Position numbers and translations under genes: made by a program
In this document: positions 4,628-11,581 of the stretch, piece after piece
Layout: the number at the start of each line of letters is the position of its first letter
Numbering within the stretch: position 1 is the first letter of the stretch
Source: UBA493 sp035655435
GTDB taxonomy: Archaea; Iainarchaeota; Iainarchaeia; Iainarchaeales; Iainarchaeaceae
NCBI GenBank assembly: GCA_035655435.1
Contig: DASRUN010000011.1
Location: 1 to 15,129 of the forward strand
Direction of reading: 5' to 3'
Length of the DNA: 15,129 nt
The notes under the pieces: model-generated
Told to the model about the DNA's origin: nothing
The model's database searches: none
What the model saw: only the letters and a program-made list of their open reading frames with translations

Positions 4628-7246
4628 TTGAAGTACGTTTTCATGTTTGATGAGTCAAAAAAACCCAATACGGAAGAAGCATCATTTGTTCTCGGGAACA
4701 AAGGCGCACAATTAGCTGAAATGACCAATGCCGGTTTGAATGTTCCATTTGGTTTTACCGTAACAACAACCGCATGCAACGAATATTATTCCCTTGGAAA
4801 AAAATGGCCAAAAGGTTTAGAAGCTGAAGTAAAAGCAGGTCTTGCAAAACTCGAAAAAAGAATGAAAAAAAAATTAGGTGATTCAAAAGACCCGCTCTTT
4901 GTTTCGGTTAGATCCGGTTCTTATGTTTCCATGCCCGGAATGATGGACACGGTTTTGAACTTAGGAATGAACGACAAGAGCGTCGAAGCATTCGCAAAGC
5001 AAACAAAAAACGATCGCGCAGCCTATGATTCTTATAGAAGATTCATCAACATGTTCGGGGATGTTGTAATGAACGTTTCCCATTCAAAATTCGAACACGT
5101 TCTCGATTCAATAAAAAAAATTGCAAAAGCAAAAAACGATACCGATTTGAATGCAAAAGAATTGAAAGAAGTTGTAGAAAAATACAAAATTTTGGTTAAA
5201 CAAGAAGCAGGAAAAAACTTTCCACAGGATCCAATAGAACAATTAGAAATGGGAATCAATGCGGTTTTCGCTTCATGGAACACTCCACGCGCGGTTTCTT
5301 ACAGAAGAATTCATAATCTCCGCAATGATGCAGGAACAGCGGTAAATGTCCAGGCAATGGTTTTCGGAAACATGGGAAATGATTCCGGAACAGGAGTTTC
5401 ATTCACAAGAAACCCTTCAACCGGAGAAAAAGAACATTACGGAGAATTCCTGATTAATGCGCAAGGAGAAGATGTTGTTGCAGGAATAAGAACGCCCCAA
5501 ACAATTGATGCAATGAAAAAAACCCATCCAAAAGTTTATGCAGAATTAATTCAAATCTACTCAAAGCTCGAAAAGCATTATAGAGAAATCCAGGATTTTG
5601 AGTTTACATTCGAAAAAGGAAAATTGTATTTATTGCAGACTAGAAACGGAAAAAGAACCGCACAAGCCGGATTAAAAATTGCTGTTGATATGGTTAACGA
5701 AAAACTCATTACAAAAGAAGAAGCAATTCTCCGAACCAAACCTGAACAATTAGATCAATTATTACACAAACAACTTGATCCAAATGCAAAATCAACCGCA
5801 ACTCTTTTAGGAAAAGGCCTTGCAGCATCTCCGGGAGCTGCTGTTGGAAAAGCTGTTTTCAATGCCGAAGATGCAGTAGCACAAAAAGCTGCAGGAGAAA
5901 AAGTCATTCTTGTTAGAACCGAAACATCCCCCGAGGATATTGAAGGAATGCACGCGGCTCAAGGAATTCTAACCGCTCGCGGAGGAAAAACATCTCACGC
6001 TGCAGTTGTAGCTCGCGGAATGGGAAAACCATGTGTTGCGGGCGCCGAAGAAATTAAAGTTAATGAACACTCAAAATCCTTCGAATCAAGAGGAATAAAA
6101 ATAAATGAAGGGGATTTCATTGCAATTGATGGCGCTACAGGAGAAATTTTCAAGGGAAAACTCGCATTAGTTGAACCAAAACTCTCCAAAGAATTTCACA
6201 TTCTCATGAAATGGGCTGATTCCTTTAGAACTTTGGAAATAAGAACAAACGCGGAAACCCCATTGGATGCAAAAGTTGCAAAAGAATTTGGAGCAGAGGG
6301 GATAGGATTAGCAAGAACCGAACACATGTTCTTTGAAGGAACGCGCATCAAAGCCGTTAGAGAAATGATCATTGCTCAGGATGAAATCGGAAGAAGAAAA
6401 GCCCTTGCAAAATTATTGCCATTCCAAACAAAAGATTTCGAAGAAATTTTCACGGTAATGAACGGCCTTCCAGTAATCATAAGATTATTGGATCCTCCGT
6501 TGCACGAATTTTTGCCGAAAGAAGAAAAAGAAATAAACGAAATTGCAAAAGAATTCAATGTTACTCCTGAAAAAATACATCAAATTATTGAATCCCTTGC
6601 GGAAGTAAACCCAATGCTCGGCCATAGGGGATGTAGATTAGGAATAACCTATCCTGAAATAACCGAAATGCAAGCTACTGCAATTTTCAACGCAGCTTTG
6701 AATGTAAAGAAAAACAATGTGAATGCTATCCCCGAAATAGAAATTCCACTTATTGGAAATGTAAAAGAATTTTTATCACAAAAAGAAATCATTGAAAACG
6801 TTGCAGCAAAACTCAATGTGAAAGGAAAAATAAAGTACAAAATAGGCACAATGATAGAAGTTCCCCGCGCCTGCATTACCGCTTCCGAAATCGCAAAAGA
6901 AGTTGATTTTGTTTCATTTGGAACCAATGATCTAACCCAAACAACACTTGGGTTTTCCCGCGACGATGCAGGAAAATTCATTCAAGTTTATTTGGAAAAG
7001 GGAATCTTCGAAAGCGATCCATTCCAAACAATCGACCAGAACGGAGTTGGGCAATTAATGATTCAAGCGGTTAATTCAATTAGAAAAGTGAACAAAAAAA
7101 TGGATATTGGAATTTGTGGCGAGCACGGAGGAGACCCTGCCTCGGTTGAATTCTGCCACAGAATCGGTCTAACAAACGTTTCCTGCTCTCCGTTCAGAGT
7201 TCCAATTGCAAGATTGGCTGCGGCGCAGGCTGCGCTCCGCAAATAA
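4628..7246 (+). CDS. ppdK: Pyruvate, phosphate dikinase
   Basis: Interconverts pyruvate + ATP + phosphate and PEP + AMP + pyrophosphate; in archaea it serves glycolysis or gluconeogenesis. The 872 residues match the usual length. An N-terminal ATP-grasp domain (about 1-345) includes LGNKGAQLAEMTNAG and GTGVSFTRNPSTGEKEHYGE. The swivelling phosphohistidine domain has GGKTSHAAVVARGMGKP with H457. The C-terminal PEP/pyruvate TIM barrel has GIGLARTEHMF, FGTNDLTQTTLGFSRDD and ICGEHGGDPAS with catalytic C830. TARGGKTSHA and the GEHGGDP end distinguish it from PEP synthase. I chose TTG at 4628: it gives MKYVFMFDES, matching the family N-terminus, and has a strong Shine-Dalgarno. A longer frame from 4565 and a later ATG at 4643 are less likely. 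Divergent from nadK; the next gene follows after 35 nt. Confidence 0.95.
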   Translation: MKYVFMFDESKKPNTEEASFVLGNKGAQLAEMTNAGLNVPFGFTVTTTACNEYYSLGKKWPKGLEAEVKAGLAKLEKRMKKKLGDSKDPLFVSVRSGSYVSMPGMMDTVLNLGMNDKSVEAFAKQTKNDRAAYDSYRRFINMFGDVVMNVSHSKFEHVLDSIKKIAKAKNDTDLNAKELKEVVEKYKILVKQEAGKNFPQDPIEQLEMGINAVFASWNTPRAVSYRRIHNLRNDAGTAVNVQAMVFGNMGNDSGTGVSFTRNPSTGEKEHYGEFLINAQGEDVVAGIRTPQTIDAMKKTHPKVYAELIQIYSKLEKHYREIQDFEFTFEKGKLYLLQTRNGKRTAQAGLKIAVDMVNEKLITKEEAILRTKPEQLDQLLHKQLDPNAKSTATLLGKGLAASPGAAVGKAVFNAEDAVAQKAAGEKVILVRTETSPEDIEGMHAAQGILTARGGKTSHAAVVARGMGKPCVAGAEEIKVNEHSKSFESRGIKINEGDFIAIDGATGEIFKGKLALVEPKLSKEFHILMKWADSFRTLEIRTNAETPLDAKVAKEFGAEGIGLARTEHMFFEGTRIKAVREMIIAQDEIGRRKALAKLLPFQTKDFEEIFTVMNGLPVIIRLLDPPLHEFLPKEEKEINEIAKEFNVTPEKIHQIIESLAEVNPMLGHRGCRLGITYPEITEMQATAIFNAALNVKKNNVNAIPEIEIPLIGNVKEFLSQKEIIENVAAKLNVKGKIKYKIGTMIEVPRACITASEIAKEVDFVSFGTNDLTQTTLGFSRDDAGKFIQVYLEKGIFESDPFQTIDQNGVGQLMIQAVNSIRKVNKKMDIGICGEHGGDPASVEFCHRIGLTNVSCSPFRVPIARLAAAQAALRK

Positions 7247-7251
7247 GAAAC

Positions 7252-7262
7252 ATTAATATAAT
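7252..7262 (+). promoter_or_regulatory. TATA box for the 218-residue gene
   Basis: ATTAATATAAT, centred 25 nt before the ATG at 7282, with no Shine-Dalgarno between them, predicting a leaderless transcript. A seven-T run at 7275-7281, immediately before the ATG, could also terminate PPDK transcription. Confidence 0.5.
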
Positions 7263-7281
7263 TCCTTTCCATACTTTTTTT

Positions 7282-7938
7282 ATGAGATTTATTGATCGAA
7301 TAAAAAAACGTTTGGTTGGCCCTAAACCAAACAACCCCCAGTTTGAACACAAGACTGGAGAAGACGCGGTTCGTGCACTTTTGCAAGCTCATCCACAACA
7401 ATCAGCTCCTGTTCCCCCTATAGAAAAGCGGATTGCAGCAACGGTAAAAAGCCCTACCATTCCAGGAGAAATTCCAAAAAGACCATCTCCACACAGTCCG
7501 GAAACTATTATCGCTAACATAGATAGAGGAGTTGCCAAACTTTTCTCAAATCCAATGGAGAGAGAAAATGTTCAAGTTGACCACAATACATTATTAGAAA
7601 ATTGTCCAAGACTTCTTCTTGATAAACTAACCAACCCCGATCCGAATCTGAAACTACATCTAATAACTCCTCATATGATTGCAGTGAATTTTTCAAAAGG
7701 AGAAGGCGCGGGAGGAAGAGCCTATTTTGTAGATGCGAACTCGTTTCCCCTAAAAATTTTTGAAGATATTCTTCGAAATAACAAATTTGTTAAAAAAGAC
7801 AGGTCCGGCAAAGAAATGTTTTTTTATAAAAAATCCTCCGACTACACAGGTGAGGTGCGAATATATTTTGTACCAAATCTGCTTGAACTTATAGGGCATG
7901 AACAATATCGCGGGTCTATTCACCGTTTACCGCAATAA
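7282..7938 (+). CDS. Hypothetical 218-residue protein
   Basis: I do not recognise a family. The N-terminus is basic (MRFIDRIKKRLVGPKP). Residues about 38-75 are rich in proline and low in order (PQQSAPVPPIEKR, PKRPSPHSPE). The folded part is probably about 76-218, with alternating strands and helices: LLLDKLTNPDPNLKLHLITP, MIAVNFSKGEGAGGRAYFVD, IFEDILRNNKFVKK, MFFYKKSSDYTGEVRIYFVP. It has no signal peptide, membrane span or visible catalytic motif. The ATG follows a TATA element by 25 nt and lacks a Shine-Dalgarno, so it is probably leaderless and independently transcribed. Its last 12 nt overlap the end of the convergent gene. Confidence 0.7.
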   Translation: MRFIDRIKKRLVGPKPNNPQFEHKTGEDAVRALLQAHPQQSAPVPPIEKRIAATVKSPTIPGEIPKRPSPHSPETIIANIDRGVAKLFSNPMERENVQVDHNTLLENCPRLLLDKLTNPDPNLKLHLITPHMIAVNFSKGEGAGGRAYFVDANSFPLKIFEDILRNNKFVKKDRSGKEMFFYKKSSDYTGEVRIYFVPNLLELIGHEQYRGSIHRLPQ

Positions 7939-8484
7939 ACTTCCAAAAAAACCAAGTGCCCCGTTCACAAGCCCCAAAACTGCTGTTGTTACACCAACAG
8001 TCATGCTTTTCACTGTTCCTTCCGCATTCAATCCTCTATACTTTATTTCCCCTGAGTTCATCGCATTCAAAAAAGAATCAAAAGGTTTTTCAGATTCCGA
8101 CAATTTGTTAACTGTTTTTTCCTTGATTTTTATCTCAACATCCGCAAGACTCTTTGCTCCTTGAGACAATTCCGTCAATCTGTTCTTTTTGGTTTCAGCA
8201 TAATAATCCAGAACAGATCCATCCCCATATTCAACAAAAATGTTTATTTTATTGTTTCCAAAAAGATCAAACAATTGTTCTGGAACATTCTCAATATTCG
8301 AATTTATCTGCTCAACAATTGCAGGTTTTAATTTTCCATTCTCAAAATAATCGTCAACACTTTCCTTATCCTGTGCCAGCAAAATAAATCCATTAGTTCC
8401 AATACTCCCGTTTGGCATTACCAAAACCACGCCAATTGCGGCAACAATAATTACAACAATGAAAACCAATCCTATTTCACGCAT
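7927..8484 (-). CDS. Membrane-anchored protein with SCP2-like features (tentative)
   Basis: A 185-residue protein. Residues about 5-23 are a single N-terminal hydrophobic helix (IGLVFIVVIIVAAIGVVLVM), an anchor or uncleaved signal. The rest is probably outside the membrane. The middle has alternating strands and helices. The segment about 113-160 (SLADVEIKIKEKTVNKL, then FLNAMNSGEIKYRGLN) follows the order seen in SCP2 lipid-binding domains: a 'D-V-x-I' strand, a helix, then a 'A-x-x-x-G-x-I-K-x-x-G' strand. The C-terminus is hydrophobic and glycine-rich (AVLGLVNGALGFFGSLL), possibly amphipathic. SCP2 membership is inferred from pattern only; otherwise the function is unknown. A TATA element 25 nt before the ATG suggests leaderless expression separate from the upstream phosphoesterase. 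Confidence 0.7.
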   Translation of the reverse strand: MREIGLVFIVVIIVAAIGVVLVMPNGSIGTNGFILLAQDKESVDDYFENGKLKPAIVEQINSNIENVPEQLFDLFGNNKINIFVEYGDGSVLDYYAETKKNRLTELSQGAKSLADVEIKIKEKTVNKLSESEKPFDSFLNAMNSGEIKYRGLNAEGTVKSMTVGVTTAVLGLVNGALGFFGSLLR

Positions 8485-8504
8485 AGCAAAAAGTAGTTCT
8501 TTTC

Positions 8505-8512
8505 AATATAAA
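8505..8512 (-). promoter_or_regulatory. TATA box for the membrane-anchored protein
   Basis: TTTATATT on the minus strand, about 25 nt before the ATG at 8484, in the 37-nt gap after the phosphoesterase gene. The six-T run overlapping it (8510-8515) could at the same time end the upstream transcript. Confidence 0.45.
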
Positions 8513-8521
8513 AAACATCTG

Positions 8522-9910
8522 TTATGTAGTATTTGTTTGTTCTTTGAATTTTTCATTCAATTTTTTCATAAATTCTTTTTTATTTTCCTTCTGCAATTTC
8601 AAACCGGCAGCAATAGCGTGCCCGCCACCCTCGTTGCCTTCACCGAACTCCGCACAAATTTCTTTGAACGCTTTCCCAAGATTGATTCCGCGATACAATA
8701 TGTCCTTTGTTGCGCGCCCGCTTATTTTGAGCGAACCATCCTCATTATGCGCAACCGCAATTATCGGCTTATTATCTCCAATAATTCCCGATCCATATAA
8801 CATTCCAGCAACAATCCCCACAATGCTCTCTTTTATTGTTTCTCCCGAATCAAAGCAATAAAACATTTCCTCTTCCTGAACCCCATTTTTTGAAATAAAT
8901 TCTATGCCCTCACGCAATTGCCTTCTGTGTTCCTGCATCAAACTCATTGCTTCCAAATATTTTTCTCCTCTATCTCCTAAACAAACTTCAATCCCAATTT
9001 CCGCCCTCGAGTGGCGACCGCAGGCATTTAAAAGTGTCGAAAATTCTTTTGCATCGCTCACAGGCCTTTTTTGATTTTCATGCGGAAAAGAATACACTTC
9101 CCCAATCAATTCTTTTATTTTCCACTCGGGAACATTGTGCTTGTGCAAATGCAGAATAAGCGCTGTTGTTAATTTTTGTTTTTCTTCGAGTTTCAAATCA
9201 GAATAAGTTCTCCACACTTCTCCTCGCTTTAATTCAATTCCGGTTTCCTGCAAAAATTTCAAACAATTCTCTTCGTTTGCGGTCAAATTCGGCAAAACCG
9301 GAGAAGAACTAAAAAGCAAAAACTGCACCAACGGCCTTGTAATTCTTCCATATAATCTAAGATCATTTTCAACTTTCAAAAATCCTGAAGCAGCTCCTTC
9401 TTTCACTATTTCAGAATTCAAACCAATTAGTTTTCCGGAAAAATCCTGCACATCCCCCACAGCCCCGACAATTGCAAGCGGCACCAAATCAATGTTTTTC
9501 GGATTCAAAGTTTTCGCAAACAAATAAGCAATTCCCGAAGCGCTGATTTCATTCCCCCCATTTATCCCATAATCAAAAGGAGAAAAATGGTTCTCATGAT
9601 TCACATTAACTTTTTGATGATGATCGAAAACAAAAAGATTTTCCCCAAACTCTTCTATCAAATATTCCAATTGCCCGGACCCAAAATCAACAAACACATA
9701 ATTTTTTCCCTTTCCTTTTATTTCCGGAATATTTTCCCTATACAATTGCTTTATCCACATTTTTGAAACTTTTTTCCCTTCTCTCCTAAGAGCTTCGTAA
9801 AGTATTGCTCCGGAAGAACATCCATCCGCATCATAGTGGTGTATTACAACAAAATCATCGCTATTGCGCACATTCTGTGCAATTTGTTCCATTTTTTCGC
9901 GCCAATCCAT
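8522..9910 (-). CDS. RecJ-like DHH/DHHA1 phosphoesterase (archaeal GAN-type nuclease)
   Basis: Probable single-strand-specific 5'-3' exonuclease of the archaeal RecJ family, whose members associate with GINS and the CMG helicase in replication and repair. The 462 residues match that family. Metal-binding motifs of the DHH domain are in place: H24-H25-Y-D27-A-D29 (HHYDADGCSSG), D75 in VFVDFGSGQ, D96-H97-H98 in FDHHQ, and D153 in AVGDVQD. The C-terminal DHHA1 nucleic-acid-binding domain ends with GGGH (428-431) in NEGGGHAIAAG. All key residues are present, so it should be active. A nanoRNase-type DHH phosphoesterase is the main alternative, but length and motif spacing favour GAN. The ATG lies about 27 nt downstream of a TATA element without a Shine-Dalgarno, so it is likely leaderless. 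Confidence 0.9.
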   Translation of the reverse strand: MDWREKMEQIAQNVRNSDDFVVIHHYDADGCSSGAILYEALRREGKKVSKMWIKQLYRENIPEIKGKGKNYVFVDFGSGQLEYLIEEFGENLFVFDHHQKVNVNHENHFSPFDYGINGGNEISASGIAYLFAKTLNPKNIDLVPLAIVGAVGDVQDFSGKLIGLNSEIVKEGAASGFLKVENDLRLYGRITRPLVQFLLFSSSPVLPNLTANEENCLKFLQETGIELKRGEVWRTYSDLKLEEKQKLTTALILHLHKHNVPEWKIKELIGEVYSFPHENQKRPVSDAKEFSTLLNACGRHSRAEIGIEVCLGDRGEKYLEAMSLMQEHRRQLREGIEFISKNGVQEEEMFYCFDSGETIKESIVGIVAGMLYGSGIIGDNKPIIAVAHNEDGSLKISGRATKDILYRGINLGKAFKEICAEFGEGNEGGGHAIAAGLKLQKENKKEFMKKLNEKFKEQTNTT

Positions 9911-9933
9911 AAATAGAATTCAATGGCAAGGCT

Positions 9934-9941
9934 CTTTTTAA
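9934..9941 (-). promoter_or_regulatory. TATA box for the DHH phosphoesterase
   Basis: TTAAAAAG on the minus strand, centred about 27 nt before the ATG at 9910. No Shine-Dalgarno intervenes. The rest of 9911-9994 shows nothing else I can support. Confidence 0.45.
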
Positions 9942-9994
9942 TTGCATTTAGGGTTCAGTGCCGGTGCGGAACTAGGTTAATAGAAAATAGTCTT

Positions 9995-10111
9995 TCAAAG
10001 GTGTTTCCATGCTACATCCTCTTCCTTCCTTAGCCAGTCTTTGGCAAGAGATCTTTCGGATAATAAATGGATTTTTTTAGTCAATCTGAACCACTTCTTT
10101 GCAAATCTCAC
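9995..10111 (-). CDS. Small 38-residue charged protein, overlapping the preceding KaiC-like gene
   Basis: A short frame read as MRFAKKWFRLTKKIH, then LSERSLAKDWLRKEEDVAW and KHL. The GTG start overlaps the stop of the P-loop-less KaiC-like gene as GTGA, a common coupling arrangement. The N-terminal half is basic and aromatic, the C-terminal half acidic. The S-L-A-K-D-W-L-x-x-E-E-D-x-A-W-x-x-L pattern recalls the C-terminal tail of small antitoxin-like or CopG/DUF2281-like proteins of prokaryotes; that is recall, not a search. No toxin gene is adjacent on this side. It could be a true micro-protein of the KaiC operon, a remnant tail of a longer gene, or chance. The amino-acid pattern makes chance unlikely. 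Confidence 0.55.
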   Translation of the reverse strand: MRFAKKWFRLTKKIHLLSERSLAKDWLRKEEDVAWKHL

Positions 10112-10722
10112 AATTCCACTATTTTATCCACAAAATGCCCTATTGTATTTGTAATGCTTTTTGATTCTTTTGCATTGGAAGAAAAAAGTATTGCGGAGGC
10201 ATTCGCCACGCTAATTTTTCCAATTAAAGAGTGGACAAATTTTTCTATGGAAGTGGGTTGATTGTAAACAAGCATTGTGGAAACAGAATCCAAAATAACA
10301 ATGGTTTTTTCCTTGTTTTCGGAAATCAATTTGTCCATTTTTATCAAACAATCCGTTAACTCCATGGGGCTTTCAACATACTTAACCTGTGCAGTGTCCT
10401 TTATCTCAACGCCCCTGTCTTTTGAAACCATGTCAATGAATTGGATGTCTTTTGTATTGATTTTTTCCTTTTCAAAATCTTCTTTGAGTTTGTTGTAACC
10501 GGTGCTGAGCGTAATGTAAATAATGCACGCATCCTTCTCCATGTATTTTTTCACCATTGCGCTTCTAAGCATCGGCTGATCCTTTGGATCCACAAGCGTC
10601 AGAACCGTAAACGGTTTTTCAATTCCCTCAAATGCCTTTGTGAGCTTTAAGTTAAAACCGCTCGATTTTACAAGCACGCTCATGATTTTTTCTTCATCCC
10701 ACTTGTCAGTATTGGAAACCAA
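10108..10722 (-). CDS. KaiC/RecA-like protein lacking a P-loop
   Basis: A 204-residue RecA-fold relative. Where Walker A should follow the first strand, the sequence is TVLTLVDPKDQPM (39-51), without the GxxxxGK[T/S] pattern, so ATP hydrolysis is unlikely. A Walker B-like strand is kept (TIVILDSVSTML, 140-151). The segment 150-170 with KFVHSLIGKI, and FVDKIVEL at the end, match the RecA-like domain of the 609-residue protein, so the two are paralogues. I chose the TTG at 10722 because GAGGTG lies 8 nt upstream; an ATG at 10683 would remove 13 residues. The gap to the Walker A-containing KaiC-like gene upstream is 5 nt, so they are co-transcribed. It may be an inactive partner subunit of that ATPase. 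Confidence 0.8.
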   Translation of the reverse strand: MVSNTDKWDEEKIMSVLVKSSGFNLKLTKAFEGIEKPFTVLTLVDPKDQPMLRSAMVKKYMEKDACIIYITLSTGYNKLKEDFEKEKINTKDIQFIDMVSKDRGVEIKDTAQVKYVESPMELTDCLIKMDKLISENKEKTIVILDSVSTMLVYNQPTSIEKFVHSLIGKISVANASAILFSSNAKESKSITNTIGHFVDKIVEL

Positions 10723-10727
10723 ATTTT

Positions 10728-11483
10728 TTACACCTCGTCAAACAATTCCGATTTGGCCAAAACCGTTATCCCCGTGGAAGATATTTTCACGGGCTTCAAT
10801 TTTTCGGCTATTTCAGTGTTCCTCATTTTCAAAACCGCAATGCTTCTGATGAACCTGTTCTTAATTTTAGTGTGGTACAAAAGTATAACTCCGTCGGCAA
10901 CATACTCTTCAAGACCATAAAGCGAGGATATTTTGTCAAGACTTATTTCATTTGTTATTATTGTCGTAACCCCGATTGCTTTGAGCATTTTTCCAAGTGA
11001 AACAATTCTTTTTCTTGCATCAAGTTCGCGGTCAAAAAACAACCTGAAAATAACACCCGGATCTATTACAACGCGCTTTGCATTTATCGCCTTCACATTG
11101 TCCTCGATTGCCGCCTTCAACCTTTCAAAATCATAAAGTTCAACCGTAACAATAAGGAGCTTTCCCTCTTTCACAAGCTTTTTCAAATCCCACCCAAATT
11201 CCATTGCTCCCTGATAAATTGTTTCCTCCGTTTCCTCCAAAGAAACATAAACCGCGTTGTCATTGTACTTTGTTATTCCCTCGTAAAGGAATTCCCAGCA
11301 CAAAACCGTTTTTCCCGATCCGGGGTCGCCGCTCAAAACAATTAGATTTCCTTTCGGTATTCCGCCGGCCATCATTTCATCAAGGCCCTCAACCCCTGTT
11401 TTCACGCGCTCGACATTAAACTTTCCCGGACGCGCTTTCGGAGTTTCCTCTTCTTTTTCCTTTTCCTGTGTTTTTGCAGCCAT
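10728..11483 (-). CDS. Single-domain KaiC-like ATPase
   Basis: A 251-residue member of the RecA/KaiC superfamily (COG0467-like), which in archaea acts in signal transduction and assembly control. A charged, disordered N-terminus (1-22, KTQEKEKEEETPKARPGK) precedes VKTGVEGLDEMMAGGIPKG, the usual KaiC entry. Walker A is GDPGSGKT (52-59), the catalytic glutamate pair is E83-E84 in VSLEETEE, and Walker B is KRVVIDP (136-142). After Walker B most relatives have D-S-L/S; here it is D-P-G-V-I-F-R-L-F-F, an unusual replacement. The C-terminal beta region (SIAVLKMRNTEIAEKLKPVKI) is typical. All catalytic elements for ATP hydrolysis are present. It starts an operon with the P-loop-less gene and a micro-protein and is divergent from the second active ATPase. 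Confidence 0.92.
   Translation of the reverse strand: MAAKTQEKEKEEETPKARPGKFNVERVKTGVEGLDEMMAGGIPKGNLIVLSGDPGSGKTVLCWEFLYEGITKYNDNAVYVSLEETEETIYQGAMEFGWDLKKLVKEGKLLIVTVELYDFERLKAAIEDNVKAINAKRVVIDPGVIFRLFFDRELDARKRIVSLGKMLKAIGVTTIITNEISLDKISSLYGLEEYVADGVILLYHTKIKNRFIRSIAVLKMRNTEIAEKLKPVKISSTGITVLAKSELFDEV
10731..10736 (-). promoter_or_regulatory. Shine-Dalgarno sequence for the P-loop-less KaiC-like gene
   Basis: GAGGTG within the last codons of the upstream gene, 8 nt before the TTG at 10722. It supports the TTG start. Confidence 0.6.
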
Positions 11484-11516
11484 TTTAATTCCCTGGAAAA
11501 TTTAACTTTACAGGCC

Positions 11517-11524
11517 TTATTAAA
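11517..11524 (-). promoter_or_regulatory. TATA box for the 251-residue KaiC-like ATPase
   Basis: TTTAATAA on the minus strand, about 37 nt before the ATG at 11483, giving a leader of about 10 nt with a weak AGGGA. It shares the 98-nt divergent region with the promoter of the other ATPase. Confidence 0.4.
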
Positions 11525-11550
11525 CGTATATGGTTTTTTCGCCCAAACAA

Positions 11551-11558
11551 TTATATTT
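11551..11558 (+). promoter_or_regulatory. TATA box for the 397-residue KaiC-like ATPase
   Basis: TTATATTT, centred about 27 nt before the ATG at 11582. There is no Shine-Dalgarno, so the transcript is probably leaderless. It lies about 30 bp from the opposite-facing TATA element, so one regulator could control both ATPases. Confidence 0.5.
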
Positions 11559-11581
11559 CGGAATTTCCACTTTAATGTGTT

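Noticed and set aside
9951..9976. GGTTC...GAAC element resembling a tRNA T-arm or hairpin
   Set aside because: Only a 4-bp stem with a 12-nt loop; no acceptor, D or anticodon arms fit around it, and no T-run follows to make a terminator.
10067..10261. Plus-strand frame of 64 codons
   Set aside because: Antisense to the P-loop-less KaiC-like gene and the 38-residue frame, without initiation signals.
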